DNA from: Morchella semilibera
Taxonomy: Eukaryota > Ascomycota > Pezizomycetes > Pezizales > Morchellaceae
Direction of reading: 5' to 3'
Length of the DNA stretch: 64,000 nucleotides
Assembly: GCA_009192285.1 (NCBI GenBank)
Contig: WBVU01000008.1
Span: 2,304,370-2,368,369 of the forward strand
The notes under the pieces are model-generated. The model was not told where the DNA came from and did no database searches. It worked only from the letters and a program-made list of their open reading frames with translations. The position numbers and the translations under genes are program-made. Below, piece after piece: positions 36,495-49,146 of this stretch; the first letter of the stretch is position 1, and every line of letters starts with the position of its first letter.

Positions 36495-39410
36495 ATGGGT
36501 GAATCACAGCTCAAGCGTCTCAAAGCGTCTCTCCGCACTGCTGGTATCACCGGCCAGCAGAAATCAAAGAAACCCTCTGTCCGTGCCAAACAGGCTGTGG
36601 CCACCGGGTCATCGAGCCGCCTCGACCGAAATGTCGCCCTCCAGAGCATCCGTGAGGAGTTCAATCCGTTCGAGATCAAGACTACAAGGGAGAAGCACAG
36701 TATCAGTGGCCGTGGGAATATTAAGGGTGCAAAGGGCCGCCCGGGATTGAGTAAGCAGATTGGGGAGGAGAACGTATGTACCAATTGCTGGCTGTTACTT
36801 TTACAGGGAATTAATTTTTTTTTTTTTTGGAATTAAGATGGAAATGGCTAATGGGTGGGATCTGCGACGTTATAGAGGAAACGAACCCTCCTTGTCGAGA
36901 TGCAGCGCAAGAACAAAGCCGGTGGTATCGTCGACCGCCGTTTCGGCGAGAACGACCCCACCATGACACCCGAAGAGAAGATGCTCGAGCGTTTCACCAA
37001 AGAGAAGCAAAAGCGAGTTCGCGGTGGTGACATCTTTAACCTCGACGACGGCGACGAGGACCAGCTGACGCACTTTGGCAAGAGCCTTGGAGCCGATGAT
37101 TTTGACGACGGGAACGAGATGATGCTGTCCGACGACGATATGCTCGAGAAACGGCTCAAGAAGCGACGCCTCGACCCCGATGCGGGACCCAATGATAATG
37201 GCAGCGAAGGCGAGGACAGTGACGGCGAGAAGAAGCAAGAGAGGAAAAAGTCAAAGGCAGAGGTCATGAAGGAGGTCATTGCAAAGTCAAAGCTCCACAA
37301 GTATGAGCGCCAGAAGGCAAAGGAGGAGGACGAGGACGAGAGGGAAAAACTCGATGCACAAATGTCGGATATTTGGGCGTTGCTAGGACGGCAGCCGGTG
37401 ATTAGAGGGGATGCTCCAGGAACGGGGGCCAACATGGAGCCGATTCCGGGGCGCGATGAGCCCAGGGAAGAAAAGAAGGCCGGGGACGACGGAAAGATCA
37501 ACCCAGCCAGGTTGGCACAGATGGAGGGCAAGGAAGATGCCGAATATGATGCGCGCGTCAGGGAGATGGTCTATGACAAGCGCTCGCAGCCCGCCGAGCG
37601 AACAAAGACCGCCGAAGAAAAGGCTCTCGAGGAAAGCGAGCGATTGCGGAAGCTCGAAGAGGCCCGGCAACGGCGAATGAGGGGAGAGGAGGACAGTGAG
37701 GACGAGAAGACTGCCGCCAAAGAAGCCGGCGCCGACGACGACTTCGAATTCGGTGATGCCACAGAGTACGGCCTCGGCCGCGGAATCCCCGACGCTACAA
37801 CCTCAACACGAACCCAAGAGAACCCCGACGAGCTCCTAGAGGGTGACTATGACGTCTCTGAGGATGGTTACGTCGATGTCGATGAAGACGGTAATGTCGA
37901 TGGCAGCGGCGCCGAGTTCTCTGATGACTACGACTCCGATGCCGAAGTCGCTGCCAACTCCGAAAAGGACGACGAAGAAGAAGACGAATTCCTCGCCGAT
38001 CTCATGCCGCACTCCAAGAGCACTATCACTAGCAGCACCGGCGATGGTCTCGACCTTACTAAGTCTTCCTCCGAAGACAAACTAGCGTATATCTATCCGT
38101 GCCCGCAGACCCACGCCGAGCTCCTCTCTATCACCGCCAACATCCCCGCCGCCGACCACCCCACTATCATCCAGCGCATCCGCATTCTTCACCACCCCAA
38201 GCTACATATCGATAACAAAGCCAAGCTCGCCACTTTCTCCACCGTCCTCCTCGAGCATATCCTATATCTCTCGAACCTCACACCTGCGTCTCCTCCCTTC
38301 ACCGCCCTCGAAACGCTTATCCGCCACCTACATGCACTAGCCAAGTCCTACCCGGAGCGTGTCGCAGAGGCTTTCAGGGAGCACCTCAAGGATACCCACG
38401 AGCATCGCTCCGGCGATGACCTCACAGCAGCAGATTTAATCCTCTTCACCACCATATCAACAATATACCCCACCTCCGACCACTTCCACCAGGTCGTCAC
38501 CCCCACCACAATCGTCCTCTGCAAATGGCTCGCTCAGGTTCCCCCCACGTCAATAGCACGCCTTGCGGTAGGCGCATATCTCACTACCCTTGCCCTGCAG
38601 TACCAGAAGCTGTCGAAGCGCTTTGTCCCCGAAGCAATAAACTACGTGCTGCAAGGTCTGTCCCTCCTCGCGCCCACGCCGCAGGCGCCGCTCCCGGGTA
38701 ACTTCCTCTGCCATGACACCGCCGCGTTCAGACTCACCAAGGAGCAGAGCGGGGAGCCGCGTAAGTTGACGTTCCGTGATATGTTTGGCGAGCAGAAGGA
38801 TACGGGGTGCGCACTATTGCACACATTTTTATCGCTCATAGAGGAGTTTACGACGCTGTGGGCTGGGAAGAAAGCGTTCGTAGAAGTCTTCCAGCCCGCG
38901 CTCAACATTGTGACACACCTACGCAGCAAGGAGTGCAAGAGTAAACTTTGCCAATCCCTTAAGGTACCCCCTCCCTCCTTTTCCCCCTCCGTCACACTCA
39001 CTAATCTCTCCTTTCAGGAAAAACTCCAAAGCACCCATACCGCGCTTAAAACCTCCCTCACGCATGCAACCCTCACGCGCCGTCCCCTCGAACTCCACCA
39101 CCACCGACCTCTCCCCATCAAGACCTACATCCCCAAGTTCGAGGAGTCCTATAGCGCCGATAAGCGCTCATATGACCCAGACAAGGAGCGGGCACAGCTA
39201 GCGAAGCTCAAGGCGGAGCACAAGCGCGAGCGCAAGGGCGCGCTGCGCGAGCTGCGTAAAGATAGTAGCTTCGTGGCAAGGGAGAAGCTGAAGGAGGATA
39301 AGAAGAAGAGTCGTGAGTACCATGCAAAAATGGCAAAGCTTACGGCGATGATACAGACGGAGGAGGGGGCGGCGGCGAATGAGTATAAGAGGATGAAGAG
39401 TAAGAGGTAG
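36495..39410 (+). CDS. NOP14: SSU processome protein Nop14
   Basis: Exons 36495-36773, 36876-38963 and 39018-39410; 2760 bases, 919 residues. Nop14 is a U3-associated nucleolar protein required for 18S rRNA maturation. Family marks include NPFEIKTTREKHSISGRGN, RKRTLLVEMQRKNKAGGIVD, RRFGENDPTMTPEEKMLERF, a long acidic middle (EDGYVDVDEDGNVDGSG) and the helical C-terminal half ending with KFEESYSADKRSYDPDKERA and a basic tail RMKSKR. The 54-bp intron at 38964-39017 has GT-AG ends and a pyrimidine tract but no stop, and its length is a multiple of three. The first intron, 36774-36875, does contain stops. The start is the first ATG and gives the basic N-terminus usual in the family. Confidence 0.94.
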
Positions 39411-40766
39411 TATGTGTAATTAATAGAGAGTGGTGGTGGGGGGAATAGAACTGTATATAATTTTTATAAAAGTTAGGGTTTTCTTTTCTTTCCCTTCTTT
39501 CTCTTAATGTGAGTTGTTCAGTGTGGGCGATGTATATATATACATATACCAGCACAGAAAGGGGGGGGAGGGGGAGGGGGTGAGTTTACTACAGTACGAA
39601 AAAATCTCTATCAATACCGTATTCCTCTCAATACCAATTTATTACCAAATACACAGTGCTGGTTGCAAGACAAGGTCAAGCCTACATGTAGCTCGTACCT
39701 AGGCTCAGCGTCCCTCTCTCCTGGTTGTTGGACAGACGATGAGGTGGGACGTACGAGGTCGGCCAACCCGCAGCCATTGCCGTTGGTCAGAGTATCAACA
39801 TCACTACTCTATAGTTACTTCTACGATCATTATTGGATTAATTGCATCAGGTTTTACCTTTGTCCTACCATATGACTCAGAGTATACCTTCACAGAATCA
39901 CTTATACCTAAACTAGTAAAATATTCTTTTGTTTTAAAGAAAAGTATTGGGCCCCACTTCTAGAACGCCCATCTTTAGAGAGTGAACATTTAGGTATCTA
40001 TTGATAGATTAAAATCTAGTGATTTTGGTAGTTGAGATGCCTCAAGCTGAAAATGGGGAATTAGGGTGAGATGATTAAGTTCTTAAGCACTCCCCTGCAA
40101 TTTAATTGTAGTTCCGTTGGAGCACTGTAGTTCAGCAGAAGCGCTACGTACTGTAATACACAAAATTTGGTATTACCACTAACTCTACACTTTCTTCTAC
40201 CGTATTCTTGCAATTTGCGTATTTTTTAAAAATAAATAACTTTAGTTATACAGCATTATTCAGTAGTGCTATAGCAGTACCGCATTATCCTATTGTAGTG
40301 GTAGTATAGTTGCGCTGTATCAGTTTATAGTTTCAGGAGGCCCAGCCCCCGTTCTAGTGCTATGCACTACGGAGTATTCATAACTGTAAGAATAGGCGAA
40401 TAGCCTAACAAATGGCGGTGATCTGCAGCTGTTGGTGTTATTGTGATGCGGGCCCAGGGGGTTGCTTCCTGTCAATCCGTCATGTCCTGCGTGACTTTTA
40501 TGGTCAATGCTATGGTAGATTGTTCAAAGGGTTATGATATGCCCCTCAGTATCGCTTTCAAATTACTCTTGCTATTGGGTGGATCAGCACCCGAGTGATA
40601 CCCTATGGCCCACGTGCAAGTAACTGACTAAGCTACCACGCATCTTCTTCTTTCATTGGTTGGCTGTTGCCGCAGAGCCTCATAACCCTAGCCCAGAATT
40701 TTCTCGCAGCTTTTATATTTCTCATATCTCACCTAATAACAATTAACAAGCAAATCGCCCTCCAAA
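39411..40766. other. Gene-free stretch between NOP14 and SGD1
   Basis: AT-rich, no supported gene. It has TACATGTA at 39683, several GTACTGTA- and TACCGTAT-like short motifs between 40110 and 40330, and an inverted copy of TATCACTCGG near 40572-40581. Confidence 0.55.
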
Positions 40767-43453
40767 ATGCGACCTCCAGGCAAAACAAGTACTACAAGAC
40801 TCCCCCATGAGCTAGCACAAGAGCTTGGCCTCGGTATGTATATATATCTTTTACCACCCGCTATTGGCGCATTTACCCTAGCTAACCTCCAGCAGACAAT
40901 CCAGCCCCGCGCCGCAAGGGTAGAAACAGGTGCCTGCCTGATCGCAAAGAGCGTCGGAAGCAGGAGCGCGGTTTGAGGAAGAAGCAACGCATCCACTTTG
41001 CGAAACATGGACCACCACAGCCAGTTCATCAAGGTGACGATGAGGAAGTGGGCGAAGAGAAAGCTCCACTGGTAGAGAAGCCAAAAAGGAAAGAGAAATT
41101 AAAGTCGATTCTCAAGAAGACCAAGAAACCCGGAACGAAGGAAAATAGAGGAGAATGATGAGCCCAGGCCACATATAAGGAAGGCGGTCAAGGATATGCT
41201 GGCCGAGGATGACGCCGAGATCAGCGCGCTGGAAAAGAAATTAAAGGTCAAGAACAAGAAACTACCGGCGTCTTTCCAGGAGGATGGTCTTGACTTTTTG
41301 ATGGAAGGATTAGATGAAAATTTTCTGTCTGAAAAAGATGGTGGAGTTAAGAGGAGGAAGACCGTGAAAGAGGAACTTGGGGATATGGATATGGATATGG
41401 ATATGGACATAGGCGACGACGACGATGAAAGTGGCGACGACGAGGACGGACCGGACGATATACTAGAAGGCATGGAGCTCGATGAAAACGAATATCTGAG
41501 TGAGGACGAAGACGGTATCTTTGGGAACGACGGCGCATCCGAAGAAGAGTTCACGGGCATCAAAGATAATGAGCTCCCTCCAGGAACATCAACAGAATTA
41601 TCACCAGAAGGGCAAAAAGGGACACCCGCCACTTCCTCGCCCTCCCCCTCTACCGCTGAAGCGTTCAGGTTCGCTACCAGCACCAGCAAATATATCCCCC
41701 CATCACTCCGTGGAGCCCCCACAACTGACAGTGAGATCCTTCAGCGACTGCAACGCACCTGCAAGGGCCTTATAAACCGTCTCTCTGAAGCGAATATCCT
41801 TTCCGTCCTCAGCGAGGTTGAGGCTTTGTACCGCAGTAACCCTCGTGGCCATGTTACAGCAACCCTCTCCGATCTTTTAAATACTATCGTTTGTGACCCT
41901 TCATCGCTTATGGACACGTTCATGATCCTACATGCAGGATTTGTGGCTGGTGTGTATAAAATCATAGGCACAGATTTTGGTGCACATATTGTACAAAGGA
42001 TGATTGAAGATTTCGATGTGCATTATAAGAAGACAAATGGCATTGAAAACCCAGCATTAGGGGGTAAGGAGTGTACTAATTTGATAAGTTTCTTGGCCGA
42101 ACTCTACAATTTTCAGGTCGTGGGTTGTGGCCTTGTGTTCGATCTGGTTAGGATCTTCTTGGGAGAAATTACAGAGCTGAATACAGAGCTATTGTTGAAA
42201 ATTGTCAGGAGTAAGCTCTCCCCAGAACCAACGGTTCTTATCACAATATAAACTAAAAAAAAAATCCTTCGTTGATAATAGATTCCGGTGCACAATTACG
42301 GCAGGACGACCCTGCAGCCCTAAAAGACCTTGTCCTCATGATGCAGCCCGCGATAAACAAAATTGGCACAGCAAACATGAGCGTCCGCACAAAATTCATG
42401 ATAGAAACGCTCACCAACCTCAAAAACAATCGTCTCAAATCCACCGCTACTTCTGCCGTAACATTCCAATCTACTTCCCGCATGAAAAAACTTCTCGGCT
42501 CTCTCAACAACCGGCAACTGCGTCCCAGTGAGCCTCTCCGCGTCTCCCTCGCCGACATTCGGAACATAGAGACCAAAGGAAAATGGTGGCTCGTCGGTGC
42601 CTCCTGGGTCGGCAACCAAGCTTCTGCAGGAACACCGGTAGAAACTACCACCTCTTCTTCAAAGCCAGAGAAGAAAACCAATAGGCCCGACAGTGAATTT
42701 GGTACCATCACCGACCTTGTCGAGCTTGCACGAGAACAACGCATGAATACCGACGTCCGCCGCTCCATATTTGTGACTGTTATGTCGGCTGAAGACTATA
42801 CTGACGCATACAACCGTCTTCTGAAACTGCGTCTCAAACGGAAACAGGAGCCTGAGATACCTCGAGTTTTGGTACACTGCTGTGGCAGCGAGGCATCATA
42901 TAACCCATACTACACTCTGATTGCGCGGAAGCTCTGTGGCCAGCGGTCACTTAGGATGACATTCATGTTTTGCCTCTGGGATATTTTTCGACGGATGGGC
43001 GAAGACGATAATGGACGGGCTGCAGAGGTATTTGACGATGAGGAGGAGGATGAAGGGCTCAATATACGTAAGATGGTGAACTGGTCCAGGATGTACGGCA
43101 GCCTCCTTGCTGAGGGTGCTCTGGGGCTGGATGTACTCAAGACGCTCAACATGGCGTACTTGCAAAGCCGCACAAAGACATTTTTAGAGCTGTTATTCAT
43201 AAACATTATGCTTCATTCGCAGAGGAATGTGGCGGATCAAGGCGGCAGAGATGAAAAGGCCGTCATGGATGTGTTTATGAGAATTGTAGATAATGTAGAC
43301 CTGGCGAGAGGCGTGCGATACTTTCTAAGAAAGTATGTTAAGGGTACAGATGTAGCGGGAGAGGAGGCAGAGACGGCGACGGTTCGTTGGGGTGTTAGTG
43401 TGGCATGTACTGGGCTAAAGTCTATTGTCGCAAGGGATACGGCGGGAAAATAA
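40767..43453 (+). CDS. SGD1: Nucleolar MIF4G/MA3 protein Sgd1 (NOM1)
   Basis: Exons 40767-40833, 40896-42210 and 42282-43453; about 850 residues. Sgd1/NOM1 binds a DEAD-box partner of the eIF4A type (Fal1 in yeast) during early 40S assembly. The basic N-terminus has DRKERRKQERGLRKKQRIHF; KAVKDMLAEDDAEISALEKK and a run of Asp/Glu with a (DM)n repeat follow. The MIF4G domain (SEILQRLQRTCKGLINRLSE to ALKDLVLMMQPAIN) is split by the second intron. The MA3 domain follows (RSIFVTVMSAEDYTDAYNRL onward). Between about 41100 and 41160 the frame steps by +1: removing one A from the AAAA run at 41142-41145 joins the two frames as KPGTKEIEENDEPRPHIRKA. I therefore treat it as one gene with an indel, not two genes. 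Confidence 0.88.
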
Positions 43454-44980
43454 AATAGGCTTTATGTAAAAAGGCATCACCAATATACTTATAAAGTATC
43501 ACGTAGTCATATCGTTACTTGAGGGTAGTATTGTAGGAGTTATAGGCGGTCTGTCAAATTTGGTACGGCCTTACTAGCCCTATGGTGCAGTGGTCTTTTT
43601 TTAGGGATAAGAAATGATAAAATCACATGATTCTGGGCAAAAGTTAAGTTAACTGATATCTCACAGAATATCAGATATCTTGGCGGCTTTTTTAAGCATA
43701 CAGCTCTGCAGGGGGTGCCCAAGATAGTTATCCTTTTAGAAGGATGATGTATCTAGCTGGCAGGGTAAGTGTAAATTACCATGATGATAATTCCCCTCCC
43801 CTCCAGAATATCATCAGTTACATGAATCAATAAATAATTCCATCAACACTATCTTCAAACTACCCTTTCCATCTATGGGGTTTTAAAAGTTGGGAAACAT
43901 AATTGTTCAATATTATGCACATAAATCTACTAGCAATAGTAAGGGGCGGTCTCTCGCGCGGTATGTTGCCCTGCGCGAGGTACCATTTGCCATATCAATT
44001 GTCTAATTGCCACCGTGACATCATTTTACCAGCCAAAAAGTGGGTCAAGGTCCTACATATTTGCTCGCCGAGCGCTCGGTGAGCTCCACGAGACATCCGT
44101 CCTCCACAGAGACCAGATTCCCCCTGTGCTCCCTGGGCCCGGCCCCCCGCCTCCACAGGAAGGACGGCAATCTTTTGCTGATACATTTTCATCATAACCA
44201 CAATCATTTTCATCAGCAGCTCGATGGGCTTCGCCCCCTTATCACCGGGTGGTGAAGATTTAGGGAATACTTTATATTTTCTTTCTCCCACATATCTCTC
44301 ACATCTACGGCCTTAGGGCTGTTTGTGGTCTATGTGATAACCCCCTCATAGCTGATCATCACGATAGAGATACATGTATGTACATACATACATGTACTTA
44401 CATGTATATCATGTAGTAAGAGGCGGGCGGACAGTTAATCACATACATGTAGTTAGCCGTAACCTATCAGCCAGTTACACTCCAGTGTTCCTATGGTAGT
44501 GCTGCAGCATTTTTCCAAATACCCTAACCCCAATGAACAATGCTGCATTGGAAACTATGCCGTATTGTCTCCGTATTGCTCTACAGTACCGAATTTCTGG
44601 TACTGTACTTACATGCAATCAGCCATCTAATATCGCTAAGCTAGCTTAAATATTGGAACTTATACTGGACTACTACTAATGCTTAGGCCTCATTTCACTC
44701 TTTATTAAACAGAGGTGATAGTATAGACTTATGATTCTTCGAGTGTCTAACGTTTGCTAACCGGTCTTACCCAAAAAAGAATATTTGCAACGAATAATAA
44801 GTACCGCGAGCACTCATGTCCTTCTAAATACCTCCTAAAACACCAAAACAGACAAAACATACTAAACGCCTTATAAGATGCCAACCCTTATGACTGAAAA
44901 AAAAAAAGAATGGAAAGAGATAGAAAATCAATCTACATGTTACGGCCTCCAAAAGTGTACCTTCAGTGCGGGCGGCCATA
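43454..44980. other. Gene-free stretch with a TACATGTA cluster
   Basis: No gene supported. TACATGTA occurs at 44371, 44389, 44399 and 44444. Short GTACTGTA-like motifs occur again near 44540-44610. Confidence 0.55.
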
Positions 44981-44981
44981 A

Positions 44982-47900
44982 TCATTTTCCCAGCTTCGGT
45001 TTTTTTCGCGCCTCAACACTGACCAGCCTTTTGGCCTCCTGGAGATCAAGCTTGAGCCGTATGTTATTGTACATTTTGCCGCCCGCGGTCGGGGGTAGAT
45101 CCCGTCTCCCGCCCGCGGTCAGGGGTGGTTTCCATCTCTCGCTCGCTGTCGGGGGTGGCTCCCATCTTAGACCGTCAAGGCTCGTGGAGACTGCATCGTA
45201 TGTCTCTCCGTACGTCTTTGCAACCGCTTTAGAACTAACACTGGGATGCGTGGTTTTTCCCCACGAGACGGGGCTATTTGGCTGAAATTGTTCACCCCAG
45301 ATGATATCACTAAGAGGATTACGTCTTGCGCCCCGAAAATGTGAGGACACGGATTTCTTTCTTAACTCAGTGGAGATTTTCTGGAGCTCTTCGTCATCGG
45401 CATTTTGCGCTTTGAGGAAGGTCAAGTTAGGCTTCCCCTGGAGCTCTTCCATGACGGGGGTGCGCCGGGTGTACTTATAATCCTCCTTTGATTCCGGGGG
45501 ACCCTCCGGGAGACCCCCCCCGAACCCGTCGAACTTCATGTCCCTGAGTTTTATGAGTAGATCGGTGATATTGATAGATTCGCCCGCGGGGATGGCGTTC
45601 GGTTGCGAGGGCGTGATGCACTCCATGTCTACTTCTTTACGCAGGACCCGGTCAATGTCGACGGCGGAGAAATAGGCACATGACTATAGGATTATTAGCT
45701 AAATTTCCACGACGTCAAGAGTGCCAACGTACCTGTGGGAGATCGTCGATGCCCATCTGCTGCGAAAACATGGCCCTCGTCCAGAGATTTGCAATTTGAA
45801 GCGCTAATGCAACTTGATACTGATGCTCGGTTTTTACTAGATACCGAATCTCATCATGCACAGTGATTGCCAGCCTTGCTCCGAGTTTGAACCTCGAGAT
45901 GAGATATTCCATCGAAATGACCAATAGATGCAGATAGTCAACCCCCGAAGACTGAATTGCCCAGTTGATCCTCGACGGCATGAACACGTTAACGCTCAAA
46001 TACTCTCTCCTTAAAGCCTCTGTGATACCTGCTCCTAGTACGGGAGTTCTGGGAAGATCTTGGTTTGCAAATTCTTCTAGTTTATTGAACACAAAGCTCT
46101 CAGTTCCGCCCCGCCAGAAAGGGCGGCCGTGAATAAGCTTGTTAATTGTTTTCTTACCCTTGGTCTCTTTATAAAGTTGTTCTGACGTTTTGTCGGCCTC
46201 GGTTTCTGGCAGGGCGGGGTTAAATTGCTTTAAGAGAGTTGAAGCAAATTTGACACCAGCGCCGTAGATCCTTCCGTAGTTGAAGATTTTAGCGTGATTT
46301 CTAGAGATTCCGAGGATACTTGCTGTCTTCGAGTGTAAATCTGTCCCAGCAGACTTTGTACCCTCGAGTGTCATGAACCCAATGGCGTTTCCGCCGTGCA
46401 GCTTAAACTGCGAATCTCCTACCAAACTTGCGATCCAGAGCTCCTGCGAATCTACATCGGAGCCTACAAAGACATAGCCAGGTGGCGCTTTAACCATTGC
46501 CTTAAGTTCAGAGCCTAAACGGTTCTTCTTTGCGTTACTAGCTGTCAACCAAGTTCTTTCTACAGCTCTTCGTGTAACTGTTCCCATAGGAATTATCTGC
46601 GGCAAAATTATTCCCAGCTCGGTGCCAGAGCCCTCCTTCCCAAAATCTTTACCCTTGTCAGAGCTTTCACTCCCCTTCTGTGCTTGGCTGAACCCATCCT
46701 TCAAGAGGCCCGGATCTAGGTCGCTCTCGTATATCACCATTTGGCCCCTTATTCTTTCCCGTGCCGAGATCCAGTACGAGCACTGAGCGTTCATCTCCAG
46801 TGCTTCCTTCGCGAGAGGATATTCAGAGGAAAGGGTCCCGTCCTCGAAATATTTTAGGTAACTCTTCGCCAACGGCGACACACACCTCGCCGTCGGCCCA
46901 TCTTTATGCGGGAGCTTGTAATAGATATGATCGTTATCATTCTTTAGGGACTCGTTTTTTTCCGCACCCATATCGCATCTAGTTAGGGGCTTGTCTTTAT
47001 AGTCTGACTCCTCAATGAGCGGCGCTTTCACCACCCACCCATATACATCTGACCACACCAGCGGCTTTCCGTCCCATGATAGCTTCAGTAGTATCGGTGC
47101 AATCCTTGACCTGACGCTTATCTTCATATCCGCTGACTTGCTGCTAGTAAACAAATCTCTATACCACTTGGGCTCACCAGGCATTTTCTGGTTCTTCGCC
47201 GGCTGGTCAGCAGCCTCGCCCTTTTTAGCCTTGACCATCCTGACCTCCGATTTAGTCCAATCAAGTTGTCGCAGCCATGGGTCTTCGATGCACATCCCCG
47301 GGTCGTCTTTAAATACTAGGGCCTTGGCCGCGAGCTCTACAAGGCTCTTCTTGATGGCTTCTGAGGTTTTAATGTAGGTTTCCTCAGCATTACGTATATA
47401 ATCCTCCCATGTCTTGTCGACTGGGAGGGTTACTGAAGAGAGGTGCCGTAGTGCTGCAAAGCTAACAGGGTGTGGGCAGACCTCGAGAAAATTCGGAAGG
47501 ACCTTTTTATACACTTTGTGAGTGGTTTCTACGTCTGCCACACAGTAGTCGAGTAAGCGATCGAGATTTTCCAATACACCCGCTCTGTCGAGAATTCCAA
47601 ACTGGTCGCGCACGCCTTTGTCAACCTTAATGTCGCAGTGGAAACGCGCTACCTCCTGTAGAGAATTGATAGAGCTCCGTGAGATCCACGCCTCTTCTTC
47701 TTCCGACTCTAGCATCTGTAGTGTCTCCTGTGATACCGAATCCGAGTCCGCCGTCATCTCCTCCTTCAACTTCTGTAGCTTCTGATGCTTTAGCCACGTT
47801 GGACGCTGCCTCGAACACATCCCATTCGTCGCCACATGCAGCGACATTGTATCCAGAAACGCAAACTTACTCTTCTCTAGACTGTATTCCTCCATGATCC

Positions 47901-48767
47901 TAGCACGGTCATAACCTATGTTATGGCCGATAATAATACGCGGTTGATCGGGTTTCCCTAGCGGGACTAGATTCCGATCTTTTTCTGAGGGATCTAGGAT
48001 CCATGGTGATATCCACACCCACCACCCAGATGGCCCTGCCGCGCACGCCATTACTGCAAACGGCGACTCCTTATACAGAACTTCAACATCGAATACCAGC
48101 TTATTATCCTCTGGGAAATCGACCTTCACCGGTGGCTTATCACCATCATAAAAAGTCCACCCGCTCCACCGCGCCCAGCCCCCAGGCGACGGCGGTTGTG
48201 GAAGATCGATGCTGGCAAATTCTTTTGCATAGCTAAGGTAGGGCTCTGCGGCATCCATGCCAAGGATGTAAAAGTGTTCATCAAGTGTTTTTGAATCGCC
48301 ACGCAGTGGTGGGATGTCGAATTCTATAGGTGGGTTTGAGCCGGTGTTTTTTCCATAAAGGCCGTGCCGCGTGAGGTGGGAGATGGAGAGCTCGACAAGC
48401 TCATCCGGCGGTGGGGTGGACCTATCGAAGAAGACTTGAGAGTGAACTTTGAGGGAGAGTTGCTGTACACCGATAGGATTGAGGCGTGTGTCTATTTGGT
48501 AGAGGTATAAGTATTTATATTCATTATTTGAGGTTATATATGCAGTTAGACCATACCAATCTCACCACCCTCATCCTCCTTCTCAGTTGCAGTCTCAGTG
48601 GCATACCCTCTCACCTGCGTGGGTGGAGAATGGAAGGTAAACCCCAAGGCATTGCGGCGGTAGAGGCTCTCTATGTTTTTCATAGCAAACTGGCGGCGGC
48701 GGGGTTGGGACAAACGGCAATGTCGACCACCGTACCTTGGCGGCAGTGAGCGCACAAGAGAAAGCAT
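44982..48767 (-). CDS. MIP1: Mitochondrial DNA polymerase gamma
   Basis: Exons 48557-48767, 45733-48491 and 44982-45683; 3672 bases, 1223 residues. It replicates mitochondrial DNA. A basic N-terminus rich in Arg and Ser (MLSLVRSLPPRYGGRHCRLS) is a mitochondrial presequence. The 3'-5' exonuclease motifs are LVFDVEVLYKESPFAV (Exo I), IIGHNIGYDRARI (Exo II) and YCVADVETTHKVY (Exo III). Polymerase motifs of family A are VGSDVDSQELWIASL (A), RNHAKIFNYGRIYGAGVKF (B) and TVHDEIRYLV (C). Introns are 65 and 49 bp. The fungus-specific C-terminal extension (about 230 residues from exon 3) carries three tandem 10-residue units (WEPPPTASER type) at about 45077-45170. No frame problem was found. Confidence 0.95.
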
Positions 48768-49146
48768 GTTACTGTGAGATTGTTGCTCGCGATAGCTGTC
48801 TATGATTACTACTCCTCATCAGAGTTCAGCGGAGGGGATAGAACGAGTCAGTTGATGGTAAGTAAGGCCTGGCAGGGCAGGGCAGAAGGATGGAGAAATT
48901 ATTCGTCGCACTAGGCATTATCTAGCATGGTGTGACAGATAGTAGATGAGTCCTTGCCGAATGGGGGTCAATCTAGGGTTTGGTTGTTGCCAAGATTGTG
49001 GATTTCATTGTTACACGAGAGACATACGGTGTAACACCGTTCGCTTAGCGGGGTGTGCATATCACGATATCAATGGTAACCAATCACAATCACAGCTCTG
49101 AGGAGTTGTTTGGATTTAAAGTCTATATAGTGCTAAGAATATAATA
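48768..49146. other. Spacer between MIP1 and TBCC
   Basis: 379 bases with no open reading of note. It contains the 5' flank of MIP1 and the 3' flank of the TBCC gene, which are transcribed in the same direction. Confidence 0.6.

Noticed and set aside
41196-43453. SGD1 as two separate genes (frame ending at 41158, new one from 41196, another from 42272)
   Set aside because: The conserved family order runs through all three pieces. A 71-bp GT-AG intron explains the second break and one extra A explains the first.
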